Positions 1-7,785 of a DNA stretch of 22,878 nucleotides are shown in pieces (within the stretch, counting starts at the first letter, position 1; the number at the start of each line of letters is the position of its first letter). The notes under the pieces were generated by a model. That model worked only from the letters and a program-made list of their open reading frames with translations. It was not told the DNA's origin and did no database searches. Location: the NCBI GenBank assembly GCA_017993025.1, contig JAGONL010000006.1:1-22878 (forward strand). The letters run 5' to 3'. The stretch is from Candidatus Saccharimonadota bacterium (lineage in GTDB: Bacteria > Patescibacteriota > Saccharimonadia > Saccharimonadales > SZUA-47). Made by a program: the position numbers and the translations under genes.

Positions 1-1154
1 TTTTGTGATTGTTGTGTAATCCAAGTTTTTAATACACCAATTTGATCAATATCTTTCTGTTGTTCTTCTGGCGAAAGATCATCAAATGGTTTAGCTAAGT
101 CAGGGTTACCATACTCTGGGTCTTTTACCCATTCATTACGCGAAATCCAGTTTTCATGAATTAGATTACCTAGCTCGCTTCTAACAGCAGGATCAGACAA
201 ATCTAAGTTAGTAATCTCCTCAGCACCACGCTCATCAAGTAAAGTAATAAGATATTCTGCCCCACCACGATTTTGGCTTTTCCAATGTTCTGAATACTGG
301 TCATATGATGTATTGGCAATGTCTATAACAGCCTTGGATGCCTCTTCAGGCGACATACCCTCTGCAATCAAATCTTCTGGGGATTTGCCTTTAAAAGGTT
401 TTTCTCCGTTTACTCCACGCCATGCAGGTTCAAAAGTTCCGTCATCACGCTTTGGATAATTCTTTTCAGCATAATCACGAGCTAGAGGTACGGCAAGTGA
501 TTCAACACGAGGATTCTGTAGTTCCTCTAGCGCTTCATGTGCATTCCCATTACTGTCTGACGAGTCTTTCAAAAATGTATTTTTGATCTTTCCTAAAGCC
601 CTGCTAGTAATTATTTCAGCTGCTCTTTCTGCACGATTACCAGATAATATATTACTAGTACTAGTACCATCTATATGATTGTTGTGGCGCACGACAACGC
701 CAAGTTCATCCCCGCTTCCTTGAGCATCTGCAGAGATTGCAAAACCATCGAATACGGTGCCTACTTTGGCTATGTAACCTTTTCCTCGTCTTGTTTCCAT
801 TAGTGATACGTGGGATGACGGGCGTTCATTACCATCACTTACAGAAACACTTGGCGCTAACAATCCCGTCGAATAGTTACCCATAAGACCACCATGACCC
901 TCATATTTATCTGAAGAGCCAGATGTATATTTTTGTTTAAGTTCTTCAAACACCCCTTTAACGGTCTCAAGTGGTGTGTTTCCTCTAGCACCATCTTTTG
1001 GATCTGTAACATCTCCTTCGGTTGCGCCTAAAATTCCTGCGCCTCCTAATGCTTCTGTTACTTCTGATCCCGGCCCTTTGGCTAACTCTGCTTGACTTGG
1101 GTCCACTGCCGGGACGTCTGTTGGTGGTGTTGGTGCTGGATTATCTGCTGACAT
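1..1154 (-). CDS. Uncharacterised protein with RyR-like module, 3' end cut by window edge
   Basis: The frame is open from an ATG at 1154 to the window edge, giving 384 residues with no stop, so the C-terminus is missing. I cannot assign a function. Residues 1-60 are Pro/Ala/Gly-rich and probably disordered. There is no signal peptide or membrane segment. Residues about 276-378 align by eye with the neighbouring protein at 2311-3768: both have an I-D-I-A-N-T-S motif, then H-E-x-W-x-S-R, then K-P-F-x-x-L-x-P-E-E-Q-x-K-D-I-x-Q. The second half resembles the RyR repeat found in ryanodine receptors and in scattered bacterial and phage proteins. This is an inference from motif shape. A good promoter (TTGACA, 17 bp, TGC-TAGTAT) lies about 60 nt upstream; a weak AAGGAAA sits far from the start. 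The protein is real and probably cytoplasmic; its role is unknown. Confidence 0.8.
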   Translation of the reverse strand, partial: MSADNPAPTPPTDVPAVDPSQAELAKGPGSEVTEALGGAGILGATEGDVTDPKDGARGNTPLETVKGVFEELKQKYTSGSSDKYEGHGGLMGNYSTGLLAPSVSVSDGNERPSSHVSLMETRRGKGYIAKVGTVFDGFAISADAQGSGDELGVVVRHNNHIDGTSTSNILSGNRAERAAEIITSRALGKIKNTFLKDSSDSNGNAHEALEELQNPRVESLAVPLARDYAEKNYPKRDDGTFEPAWRGVNGEKPFKGKSPEDLIAEGMSPEEASKAVIDIANTSYDQYSEHWKSQNRGGAEYLITLLDERGAEEITNLDLSDPAVRSELGNLIHENWISRNEWVKDPEYGNPDLAKPFDDLSPEEQQKDIDQIGVLKTWITQQSQ

Positions 1155-1224
1155 TTTTATTTACTTATTTCCTTTTTTTATTTACTTACTTTTTATTAGT
1201 TTTTTGTTTTTATAAACTACATAC

Positions 1225-1253
1225 ATACTAGCACAAGATTGCTTTTTTGTCAA
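1225..1253 (-). promoter_or_regulatory. Sigma70-type promoter for the RyR-like gene
   Basis: On the minus strand a perfect -35 TTGACA (1253-1248) is followed by a 17-bp spacer and TAGTAT (1230-1225), which is preceded by an extended -10 TGC. Transcription would start near 1217, leaving an A-rich leader of about 60 nt before the ATG at 1154. The leader holds two copies of a 14-bp sequence (1154-1167 and 1175-1188) offset by 21 bp. Confidence 0.6.
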
Positions 1254-1291
1254 TTATGTTTATGCTTACTCTTTAGCCTCTGCGTTTGGGA

Positions 1292-2224
1292 TTATTTGAG
1301 TATTCCTACTAAGACAGTAAGTGCTGGCAGGCTCAAAACTGTAGTTATTAGCATTACAACTCCAACAAAAGTAGTATCAAGTTTATATGATTCTGCGATT
1401 ACAAAAGCTGTTACTGCAGTAGGCATACTCGCTAGCAAGATGCTGGTCATTCTGACCGTTTCATCAACATGAACAAGGTTATCGAATAGCATAATAGCTA
1501 TTACAGGTAGAGCAATCATTTTCAATATGACAGCAAAACCAACCAAATGTAGTTTTTCATGTATTTTATGTCCACTTAAAAAATCACCTAATGCAAAAAG
1601 CGCTAGAGGAGATGCGGTTAATGCCAAAAGCCCCAGGGTGTCGTCTATTAATTTCTTTAAGTCGTACGGAAGTGTAAAGAGTGACAGTAAGACCCCCACA
1701 ATAGAAGCAATTACTAACGGATTTTTAGATATGTGCTTAAGTATCTTGCCGGTATTTTTACTGCTTGTATAGAAAAATTCAATAACAATCAACGCCAACA
1801 CCATGCCCACGACTAACTGCACTGCACCGATTAAACTAAGCGTTAAATACTGTTCAGAGCCAACGCCGTATTCAAGCACTCTTGAAACAAGCGGGTAGCC
1901 TAGGTAGACGCTATTACTTACAATTGCTGTTAAGAAGATGGCTGATTTGTAAGACTTGCTGATCCTAAAAACACTAAGTAAAGACACAAGAATTACTGAC
2001 GCAATTAAAAGAAATAAAACATTCCAACCAACAATCTCAAGTACGGCTGTGGATTTCCAGTCTAAGTTAGATATATTTTTTACAATTAATGCCGGTAGTG
2101 CAACGTAGTAAACGAAACTGTTTAACGGTACTACCCAGTCGTTTTTTGCAATTTTAGTTTTTCTTAGAAAATATCCAAGACCTACTATCAAAAATATTGG
2201 TAGAATGGATAACAAAGTCTGCAT
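1292..2224 (-). CDS. AEC-family permease (auxin efflux carrier / malonate transporter type)
   Basis: A 310-residue, very hydrophobic protein with about ten predicted membrane helices, the usual size and layout of the AEC family (MdcF/YfdV type). The N-terminus has the family pattern: a first helix, G-x-G-Y-x-x-R-K, then an N-x-x-V-Y-Y-V-A-L-P-A-L-I segment. The C-terminal half has the S-M-P-T-A-V-T-A-F-V-I-A-E-S-Y stretch typical of AEC members. AEC proteins are secondary carriers in the inner membrane, often for organic anions such as malate or malonate; the substrate here cannot be read from sequence. The ATG at 2224 is supported by a TATAAT box only 7 nt upstream. It sits between the two RyR-like paralogs on the same strand but has its own promoter. 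Confidence 0.88.
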   Translation of the reverse strand: MQTLLSILPIFLIVGLGYFLRKTKIAKNDWVVPLNSFVYYVALPALIVKNISNLDWKSTAVLEIVGWNVLFLLIASVILVSLLSVFRISKSYKSAIFLTAIVSNSVYLGYPLVSRVLEYGVGSEQYLTLSLIGAVQLVVGMVLALIVIEFFYTSSKNTGKILKHISKNPLVIASIVGVLLSLFTLPYDLKKLIDDTLGLLALTASPLALFALGDFLSGHKIHEKLHLVGFAVILKMIALPVIAIMLFDNLVHVDETVRMTSILLASMPTAVTAFVIAESYKLDTTFVGVVMLITTVLSLPALTVLVGILK

Positions 2225-2231
2225 AAGCGCT

Positions 2232-2237
2232 ATTATA
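2232..2237 (-). promoter_or_regulatory. -10 box TATAAT of the AEC permease, predicts a leaderless mRNA
   Basis: A perfect TATAAT (2237-2232, minus strand) ends 7 nt before the ATG at 2224, so the expected +1 is at or next to the start codon. The -35 side is weak (TTTTGT at 16 bp). No Shine-Dalgarno sequence can fit. Confidence 0.5.
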
Positions 2238-2310
2238 CTCCAAGATTAATTAAACAAAATGCAAGAATTATATATGTGTAGTTGATTAATTGCTAGTAAG
2301 TAAATCTGCA

Positions 2311-3768
2311 CTACTCTGCGCTATCTAAACCGCTATTATAGGCTTTAACCACTGCGTCTTTAACTGCGTTGAAATCCTGTTCACTAATCTGTAAATACTT
2401 ATTATCAATTCTTTGTACGAAATCTGCATGTAGTAGAGTTTCTAATTCATTTGCGCTTGCAGACTGCAGTAATCTCCAGATAGTTTTGCTTAGATCTTCG
2501 CCGGCAATATTTGATCCAGCGTCACTAAGCTGGCTTTGTAGGTCTAACAATAGACCTACACGAATTTCTTGTAGCATTTGTTCTGTATCTAGTTCTGAAT
2601 CTCTAACATCCCCACTCATAGACAGTAAATGCAGACGCTCTTCATTTTCTATTGGTAATTTTGCAAAATCTGTACCGATAACTGATTCAATTGCGTTTAG
2701 TATGGCTAGAGAAGCTTCTTCGGGCTGATACTCAAGCATATACCCTATTTTCTGCATGGCCTCATCTCGATAGTCATTATAGATATCGTCGTTGCTATCA
2801 GGAACAAATTCTTTATCCGTTAGAACCTGATCAATCCAAGCCATAGCATCACTAATTACTCTAGCCTGAAGTGCCAATGCTTCATCTTCTGTCTGCGTTG
2901 CCAAGTCATCTAGCGATAACAAGTCAAGGTCAGCAGTTAGCCAATCAAATGCTATGCCTCTTTTCTCAAGCTCGCTCATAAAAGAGCCTAGGCGTTCTTT
3001 GAATGTTTCCTCTTCTATAAGCTGTTCAGCGTCACGGTCTAGATCATCTACAGCTTGATCATTTTCTGTGCTATCTTTATCTAGCCCGAAAACTTTCAGC
3101 GCTAAACGCATTTGATTTATGTCTTTTTCTTGTTGCTCTTCTGGAAGTTCAGAGAATGGTTTTTCTAAGCCCGGCTCTATCCAACCCGCTCGAGACAACC
3201 ACGCTTCGTGTATTTCATGACCAATTTGCTCATATGTTTCTGGATCATTTAAATCAATCTTGCCGTTTCTATTAACTATTATTTCAACAACCGCCTGCGC
3301 TGCTTCACGATTGTCTTTTTGCCAGTACGGGTCAAGTTCGCTGAATGATGTATTGGCAATATCCTGAGAAATTAAAGGAGATTCTTCCTCTGTTAGGGCA
3401 TCAGCGTTTACCCATTTTTGTTTGCCTTCACGTTCTACCAAACACTTTACTCTAGGGTTAAATCCGCCTTCACCGTTGCTAAAGCTTTGCTCACGCCAAT
3501 CCTCATGTAGTACTGAACCTAAAAGTTCGGTAGCTTGACCAAGCGTTTCAAGTTGATTTACTTTTATTGCTTCTACTCGCTCTTTTTTTGCATTAGCTCC
3601 TACATTAAGAGCATGCATTGCGCCCATCATGGACACTTCGCCGGTCATTGTTACTTCTACAGTTTCGTTTGAGACAACGCTTGCCATATCTGCAAGCACT
3701 GAGCCTCGTGTTGAAATTTCTGCGCCTGCTTGTAAAATTTCTGGTGTTATAAAACTATCGTTACTCAT
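2311..3768 (-). CDS. Uncharacterised acidic protein with RyR-like module
   Basis: A 485-residue acidic, soluble, largely helical protein of unknown function. The frame is open further upstream to an ATG at 3798, but I choose the ATG at 3768 because AGGAGA (3781-3776) lies 7 nt before it. Residues about 80-228 hold a two-part module: L-H-E-D-W-R with N-P-R-V-K, then D-I-A-N-T-S-F and W-Q-K-D-N, then I-H-E-A-W-L-S-R-x-G-W with K-P-F-S-E-L-P-E-E-Q-Q-E-K-D. The last part resembles an RyR repeat (H-E-x-W, G-W, P-[YF]-x-x-L-P-E-E-x-K-x-x-D). The same arrangement occurs in the protein at 1-1154. The C-terminal 250 residues are rich in Asp, Glu and Leu with no recognised motif. A consensus promoter and a 105-nt leader lie upstream, divergent from the TrmB-like gene. 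Confidence 0.82.
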   Translation of the reverse strand: MSNDSFITPEILQAGAEISTRGSVLADMASVVSNETVEVTMTGEVSMMGAMHALNVGANAKKERVEAIKVNQLETLGQATELLGSVLHEDWREQSFSNGEGGFNPRVKCLVEREGKQKWVNADALTEEESPLISQDIANTSFSELDPYWQKDNREAAQAVVEIIVNRNGKIDLNDPETYEQIGHEIHEAWLSRAGWIEPGLEKPFSELPEEQQEKDINQMRLALKVFGLDKDSTENDQAVDDLDRDAEQLIEEETFKERLGSFMSELEKRGIAFDWLTADLDLLSLDDLATQTEDEALALQARVISDAMAWIDQVLTDKEFVPDSNDDIYNDYRDEAMQKIGYMLEYQPEEASLAILNAIESVIGTDFAKLPIENEERLHLLSMSGDVRDSELDTEQMLQEIRVGLLLDLQSQLSDAGSNIAGEDLSKTIWRLLQSASANELETLLHADFVQRIDNKYLQISEQDFNAVKDAVVKAYNSGLDSAE

Positions 3769-3873
3769 ACAAATTTCTCCTGATTTAAGGGCGTGCAAGA
3801 TAATAGCGTCGCTGTTGCAGAAACGCCTATGCTCGGCCCGTTAGTTTAGTTACTCCCACCCGACTTTGGATGT
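3769..3873 (-). promoter_or_regulatory. Long 5' leader with hairpin next to the Shine-Dalgarno site
   Basis: The predicted transcript start is near 3873, giving a leader of about 105 nt, unusual in this window where most starts are leaderless. A hairpin pairs 3824-3827 plus 3815-3819 (GGCG, TGCAA on the minus strand) with 3794-3798 plus 3790-3793 (TTGCA, CGCC), with a 4-nt bulge and a 16-nt loop. It ends 8 nt before the AGGAGA ribosome-binding site. It could modulate translation; it matches no riboswitch class I recognise. Confidence 0.3.
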
Positions 3874-3879
3874 AGGTAT

Positions 3880-3908
3880 ATTATATCTTTTTTGTTAGAT
3901 TATGTCAA
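3880..3908 (-). promoter_or_regulatory. Perfect consensus sigma70 promoter (TTGACA-17-TATAAT)
   Basis: On the minus strand TTGACA (3908-3903), exactly 17 bp, then TATAAT (3885-3880). It drives the gene at 2311-3768 and faces away from the TrmB-like gene promoter at 3970-3998. Confidence 0.75.
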
Positions 3909-3956
3909 TTGTGTGTTGATATACCCTTTCTGTAAGGTGTTATTTATAATAATTAT

Positions 3957-3975
3957 TGTCATTTTCTAATTGACA
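3957..3975. promoter_or_regulatory. Small inverted repeat overlapping the -35 of the TrmB-like gene
   Basis: TGTCA (3957-3961) and TGACA (3971-3975) form a 5-bp inverted repeat with a 9-bp spacer. The right arm is part of the -35 hexamer. Its position fits an autoregulatory operator, but the arms are short and chance is possible. Confidence 0.2.
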
Positions 3976-3998
3976 TTTATATATTTTTAGGCTATACT
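3970..3998 (+). promoter_or_regulatory. Strong sigma70 promoter of a leaderless gene
   Basis: TTGACA (3970-3975), a 17-bp spacer and TATACT (3993-3998). The start codon begins at 4006, 7 nt after the -10 box, exactly where transcription should begin. No ribosome-binding site can be present. Confidence 0.7.
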
Positions 3999-4005
3999 TC
4001 TTATC

Positions 4006-4764
4006 ATGAATGTAAAAACATTAACCAGCATCGGGCTAAATGAAACCCAGGCAAAGGTTTATTTATTGCTAATAAAAAACGGGTCACTCACACCCCCACT
4101 GACTGCAACCAGCCTTAACATAAAGAGAACAAATGCATATGCGGTGCTAGACCAGTTAGAGGCATTAGGCCTTGCCACAAAAAAAGAACATAAAAAAAAG
4201 ATTGCCTACTGGGCAGAAAATCCCATAGCACTTGAGAGACTAGCAAAAAATAAGCGCACTGAGGCATTAGAACACGAAAAGCTAGTACAATCATCAATGC
4301 CAAGCCTGCTTAATTATTTTTATACATTTACGGACCAGCCTGGAGTACGATTTTTTCAAGGTTTGGAAGGAATAAAAGAAATATATAATGATATATTGCG
4401 CACTGGCAAAGATATATACCTTATCCGTTCCTCGCACGACCAAGACTTTATGAGCAATGAGTATTTTCTAAAGTTTAAAGACAGAAAATCCAAACTAAAC
4501 ATTAATACCTATATGCTTAACCCCCAGGATAATAGTGAAATATTTAATGAAAAAACCGATGAACTATACAAAACCACCAGAACCCAAGTAAAACCAGACC
4601 AGTACAATGCAAATGTAGAAATCTGTACTTATGGCGATAAAGTATCAATTATTTCTTTTGGAGAAGAGGCAATAGGGATGATTATTGATAGCCCCCAAAT
4701 AGCAAACGCTAACAGACAAATATTTGAACTCACACGACTTGGTGCAAAGGCCTCTGTTCGTTGA
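4006..4764 (+). CDS. TrmB-family transcriptional regulator
   Basis: A 252-residue DNA-binding regulator. Residues 1-75 form a winged helix-turn-helix of the TrmB type: the opening L-T-S-I-G-L-N-E-T-Q-A-K-V-Y, an R-T-N-A-Y recognition-helix segment, and a wing ending near A-Y-W-A-E-N-P. Residues about 115-133 carry the family motif G-V-R-F-F-Q-G-L-E-G-I-K-E-I-Y that opens the C-terminal sensor half. TrmB regulators are common in archaea, where some sense sugars, and recur in CPR genomes; the ligand here is unknown. The gene lies 54 bp upstream of the ATPase/beta-solenoid pair on the same strand and divergent from the RyR-like gene, so either may be a target. It ends in TGA, evidence against a recoded UGA. 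The promoter predicts a leaderless transcript. Confidence 0.88.
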   Translation: MNVKTLTSIGLNETQAKVYLLLIKNGSLTPPLTATSLNIKRTNAYAVLDQLEALGLATKKEHKKKIAYWAENPIALERLAKNKRTEALEHEKLVQSSMPSLLNYFYTFTDQPGVRFFQGLEGIKEIYNDILRTGKDIYLIRSSHDQDFMSNEYFLKFKDRKSKLNINTYMLNPQDNSEIFNEKTDELYKTTRTQVKPDQYNANVEICTYGDKVSIISFGEEAIGMIIDSPQIANANRQIFELTRLGAKASVR

Positions 4765-4777
4765 GAGGATTAAGTCG

Positions 4778-4806
4778 TTACTGTTTATATGTTTTTCTAG
4801 TATACT
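4778..4806 (+). promoter_or_regulatory. Promoter of the ATPase/beta-solenoid unit
   Basis: TATACT (4801-4806) lies 12 nt before the ATG at 4819, with a weak -35 TTACTG (4778-4783) at 17 bp. The expected start near 4813 leaves only about 6 nt of leader. The weak -35 may leave room for an activator. Confidence 0.45.
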
Positions 4807-4818
4807 TTTATCATATTC

Positions 4819-7068
4819 ATGAAATTTAACTTTGAGCTATATCTAAAATCGAATGTTGCTGACAAAGAACAATGGCAACACTTCTTTTCTGCACTGACCG
4901 CCCATATTGGCTACATGAACCAATGTCAGATTACTTTGACTATAAAAGATAGTGTCGTCCGCATATTTGTGTCTGCTGATAAAGACTTAGGCGTGCTTAG
5001 TAACAATATAGACATTGGTGTTTTAAAACCGGCCAAAAAAGAGTTATGCGAACCGCCCAAAATAAAAGGAACAGAGCACTTTGTAGTGCTTGGCAATGTT
5101 AAGAATTTTCTAGAACTTCGTGAAAAAATGAAAATTAAACGAGGGAAAGAACTAGAGTATGTGGTTTTAAACTGTCGCCGTGTAAATGTCGATAAAACAC
5201 TGACACGAATTCACTATTACCTCAAAAAACCAGATGGAAGCTACGCAGTAAATAAAAAGACGCTTCTAACCTTTCCAGCACAAATGCTTAGCATTAATTT
5301 TGATGAAAATTCACGCTATTTAAAGAAAGAATTCCCAAAATATATAAATATCGAAAAGGCTCTGCCGGTTTTATCACCAACCGAGAACAATGCGCTTTTC
5401 ACTGTTAATACCTTCCCCTACTTTGCCAATGATTACTATTTGAATCTACTGGATTACGAGTTTGATAAACATTCATTCATCATTGGCGCTAGCGGTAGTG
5501 GAAAATCTAAATTTATTGAATTACTGGTTGATAGACTTTCAAAAACAGCATACAAAAATAACTACAGAGTTTTGGTTATCGACCCGCATGCGTCACTTGG
5601 TGACGATATGAAATCTATTGAAGACTCACAAATCATTGATTTTTCTGGAGACAGTGCGCCAGAATTGTTTGGTGATTCTGCCAAAACCGATGTATCAGCA
5701 TCTACAGAGCTAACGACAACTCTTATGAAGTCGCTCCTGGCTGATCAGTTCAACCCAAAAGTTGAAAGAGTTTTGCGGTTTAGCCTGTACATTTTGTTTA
5801 CTGCACAGACAATGTCACTGAGCACGCTTAAGCGCTTTTTAACTGAACTAGAACTCCGAAATCAAATAATGCATCACGTATCAGGTAAAGTACCGCCTAA
5901 TATTGAGCAATTTTTTGCGACAGACTATAACGAGATTAGAACCACCCATTACACAGAAGCAATTCTGCCAATAATTTCACTGGTGGACGAAATGCAACTT
6001 CAACCTGGGCTAGTTAGCGAAAATGAAGTATCGCTTTCCCGGGCTATCCATAATAATTTCTTAACTGTATTTTCACTCAATAAGGTAAGCATGGGCGAAA
6101 AAGTAGTTAAGACTGCTGCCGGTATATTGATGCAACAGATATTTCTTCTTGCTCAAGCCAGAGCGTTTAACGAAAAGATAATACTGATAGTTGACGAGGT
6201 TTCTGTTGTGCAAAGCCCTGCCCTAGCCTCTATTTTGGCGGAAGCGCGCAAGTATAATTTGTTTGTAATTTTAACTCAGCAATACTTTGGTCAAGTTGAA
6301 AAAAGCCTAAAAGACGCAATTTATTCGAATGTGTACAACTACTACATTTTCCGCGTGTCAGAAGAAGATGCTGAAGGTTTAATTGGCAACCTGAACATCG
6401 ACATACCTAAAGAAATAATAGAGGAAGAACACAAAAAAGGTATTAGCGAGGAAACTATAAAAAAGCAGTTAATGACAGAGCTTCACCCGCGCGAATGTTT
6501 GGTACGAGTATCTGCAAATGGTCAGATAATCCCTGTTTTCAAAGCTAGAACGCTTGATATTGGTATAAGCCACAAAGATCATAGCTTTAAAGCAGAACAT
6601 TTACATGAAGCCAAGCCAGTAGAAGTGCCTAAAGTTGATAAATTTATTGAAGGCAAAAATAATATTGTTGATAACGCACCAGTGTTTAATCTATCGTCTT
6701 CAGAATTAGATAGTAAAATAGCGCCGGTTAATAGTAGCGCTGAGTCTTCGGATAAAGAGAAAACTTACACCGTGTCAGAAGATAGACCATTCAACCCAGA
6801 GTCAGAGGAGTCAATATTTGGAAATCTAGAAATTGACCCTATAGAGCGCCGAGATGCTAAAGAGAGAAAGAGCAAAAAAGCTTCAAAAATTGCCTCTATT
6901 ATTGCAAAAAATGAAGTTAGTCTTGTAGAGGCAAGCGCCAATCCGATTAATCAAGAAGTTTTGAAAACATCAGCAGAGGAAACTTTTTCCTCAGGATTTG
7001 GCAGTGGCAACTTAGCTAGTATCCTAGCGTCGCAATCATCAAGTAACGAAACAGTAAACAGGAGATAA
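4819..7068 (+). CDS. HerA/VirB4/TraD-type P-loop ATPase
   Basis: A 749-residue protein. Residues about 1-205 are a mixed alpha/beta N-terminal domain I do not recognise. An ATPase domain of the FtsK/HerA superfamily follows: Walker A G-A-S-G-S-G-K-S (223-230), the strand V-L-V-I-D-P-H (251-257) typical of HerA/DUF87 and VirB4 proteins, Walker B I-L-I-V-D-E (455-460), and L-T-Q-Q-Y (485-489) in the sensor position. Residues about 590-749 are a Ser/Lys/Glu-rich, low-complexity tail, probably disordered. There is no membrane segment. Relatives are ring ATPases that pump DNA or power type IV secretion, so DNA or protein translocation is the best inference. The gene is 1 nt from the beta-solenoid gene and shares its transcript. 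No VirB3, VirB6 or pilin gene is nearby, so this is not a complete conjugation locus. Confidence 0.82.
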   Translation: MKFNFELYLKSNVADKEQWQHFFSALTAHIGYMNQCQITLTIKDSVVRIFVSADKDLGVLSNNIDIGVLKPAKKELCEPPKIKGTEHFVVLGNVKNFLELREKMKIKRGKELEYVVLNCRRVNVDKTLTRIHYYLKKPDGSYAVNKKTLLTFPAQMLSINFDENSRYLKKEFPKYINIEKALPVLSPTENNALFTVNTFPYFANDYYLNLLDYEFDKHSFIIGASGSGKSKFIELLVDRLSKTAYKNNYRVLVIDPHASLGDDMKSIEDSQIIDFSGDSAPELFGDSAKTDVSASTELTTTLMKSLLADQFNPKVERVLRFSLYILFTAQTMSLSTLKRFLTELELRNQIMHHVSGKVPPNIEQFFATDYNEIRTTHYTEAILPIISLVDEMQLQPGLVSENEVSLSRAIHNNFLTVFSLNKVSMGEKVVKTAAGILMQQIFLLAQARAFNEKIILIVDEVSVVQSPALASILAEARKYNLFVILTQQYFGQVEKSLKDAIYSNVYNYYIFRVSEEDAEGLIGNLNIDIPKEIIEEEHKKGISEETIKKQLMTELHPRECLVRVSANGQIIPVFKARTLDIGISHKDHSFKAEHLHEAKPVEVPKVDKFIEGKNNIVDNAPVFNLSSSELDSKIAPVNSSAESSDKEKTYTVSEDRPFNPESEESIFGNLEIDPIERRDAKERKSKKASKIASIIAKNEVSLVEASANPINQEVLKTSAEETFSSGFGSGNLASILASQSSSNETVNRR
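7060..7065 (+). promoter_or_regulatory. Ribosome-binding site of the beta-solenoid gene
   Basis: AGGAGA lies 4 nt before the ATG at 7070 and overlaps the end of the ATPase frame. It contrasts with the near-leaderless first gene and marks this as an internal gene of an operon. Confidence 0.7.
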
Positions 7069-7069
7069 T

Positions 7070-7780
7070 ATGGCAAAAACAAATGGTTTAGATTCATTGG
7101 AAGTTATTTTAGACAAAATTTGCGCTAATGTATTTGGTTATAAAAACCCATTTACCCCAGAGCAGTTTATACAAAAATTTGCCTTTGATATTCGCTTGCC
7201 AAAGCAGATTAATGACTCAACTGACGGCACTCCTACTTGGGCACAGTCTGTAAATCCTACTAAATTTATCAACATGGAAAATGCTCGCAAAAGAAACGAA
7301 GTTGATGATTGGGTTGTGCCAAAACGACAAATAAATTCGGTTGAAGATATTCTGGCAGTTTGGCAAGAAACCAATTATATGGCCACCGAACGCCAGCTTG
7401 AATCACTAGATATTTACGAATCAGATAATATTTACAATTCTCAAAACATCTACCGTTCCATGGATATACATTTTAGCAAAAATGTCTTTGCAAGTGACGG
7501 CTGCCATAAACTCGAATACATAGCCTGCTCTCAGAGGTCAAATAGTAGTACTTATTCTATCCGCATTGAGGATTCAAAAGAATGCAGTAACAGCTTTAAT
7601 GTCATTTGGTCTGGCAAGATAGCAAACAGTCTATTCATAAACGACTGCTACGACATGTACAAATGCATGTTCTGTTCACACATGGCCGGAAAACGTTACT
7701 GTATCGCTAATATGCAGTTCACTGAAGAAGAATACAATCACTGGGAAAAACTAGTCAAAGAATGGATATTAAGTAACTAA
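7070..7780 (+). CDS. Cysteine-rich predicted beta-solenoid protein
   Basis: A 236-residue protein with no assigned function. Residues 1-110 are a helical N-terminal region. Residues 111-146 are six tandem hexapeptides, roughly x-S-x-[ND]-[IV]-[YFH], which would form coils of a parallel beta-helix. The strand-turn pattern seems to continue irregularly to about residue 200 with scattered cysteines (145, 153, 172, 193, 199, 202, 211). The end carries C-x-x-C-x(8)-C-I-x-N-x-Q-x-T-E-E-E-Y. I associate a similar Y-C-I-x-N-x-Q ending with poorly described Patescibacteria proteins, from memory and unverified. There is no signal peptide. The gene starts 2 nt after the ATPase stop with a strong ribosome-binding site, so the two products are probably made together and may interact. 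It converges on the GGDEF gene with only 5 bp between stops. Confidence 0.78.
   Translation: MAKTNGLDSLEVILDKICANVFGYKNPFTPEQFIQKFAFDIRLPKQINDSTDGTPTWAQSVNPTKFINMENARKRNEVDDWVVPKRQINSVEDILAVWQETNYMATERQLESLDIYESDNIYNSQNIYRSMDIHFSKNVFASDGCHKLEYIACSQRSNSSTYSIRIEDSKECSNSFNVIWSGKIANSLFINDCYDMYKCMFCSHMAGKRYCIANMQFTEEEYNHWEKLVKEWILSN
7400..7507 (+). repeat. Tandem hexapeptide-encoding repeat (6 x 18 bp, protein level)
   Basis: This segment encodes ESLDIY, ESDNIY, NSQNIY, RSMDIH, FSKNVF and ASDGCH in direct succession. Ser at position 2, Asn/Asp at position 4 and a hydrophobic residue at position 5 recur. The DNA copies have diverged, so the repeat is kept by protein structure rather than by recent duplication. 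Confidence 0.7.
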
Positions 7781-7785
7781 AGCTC

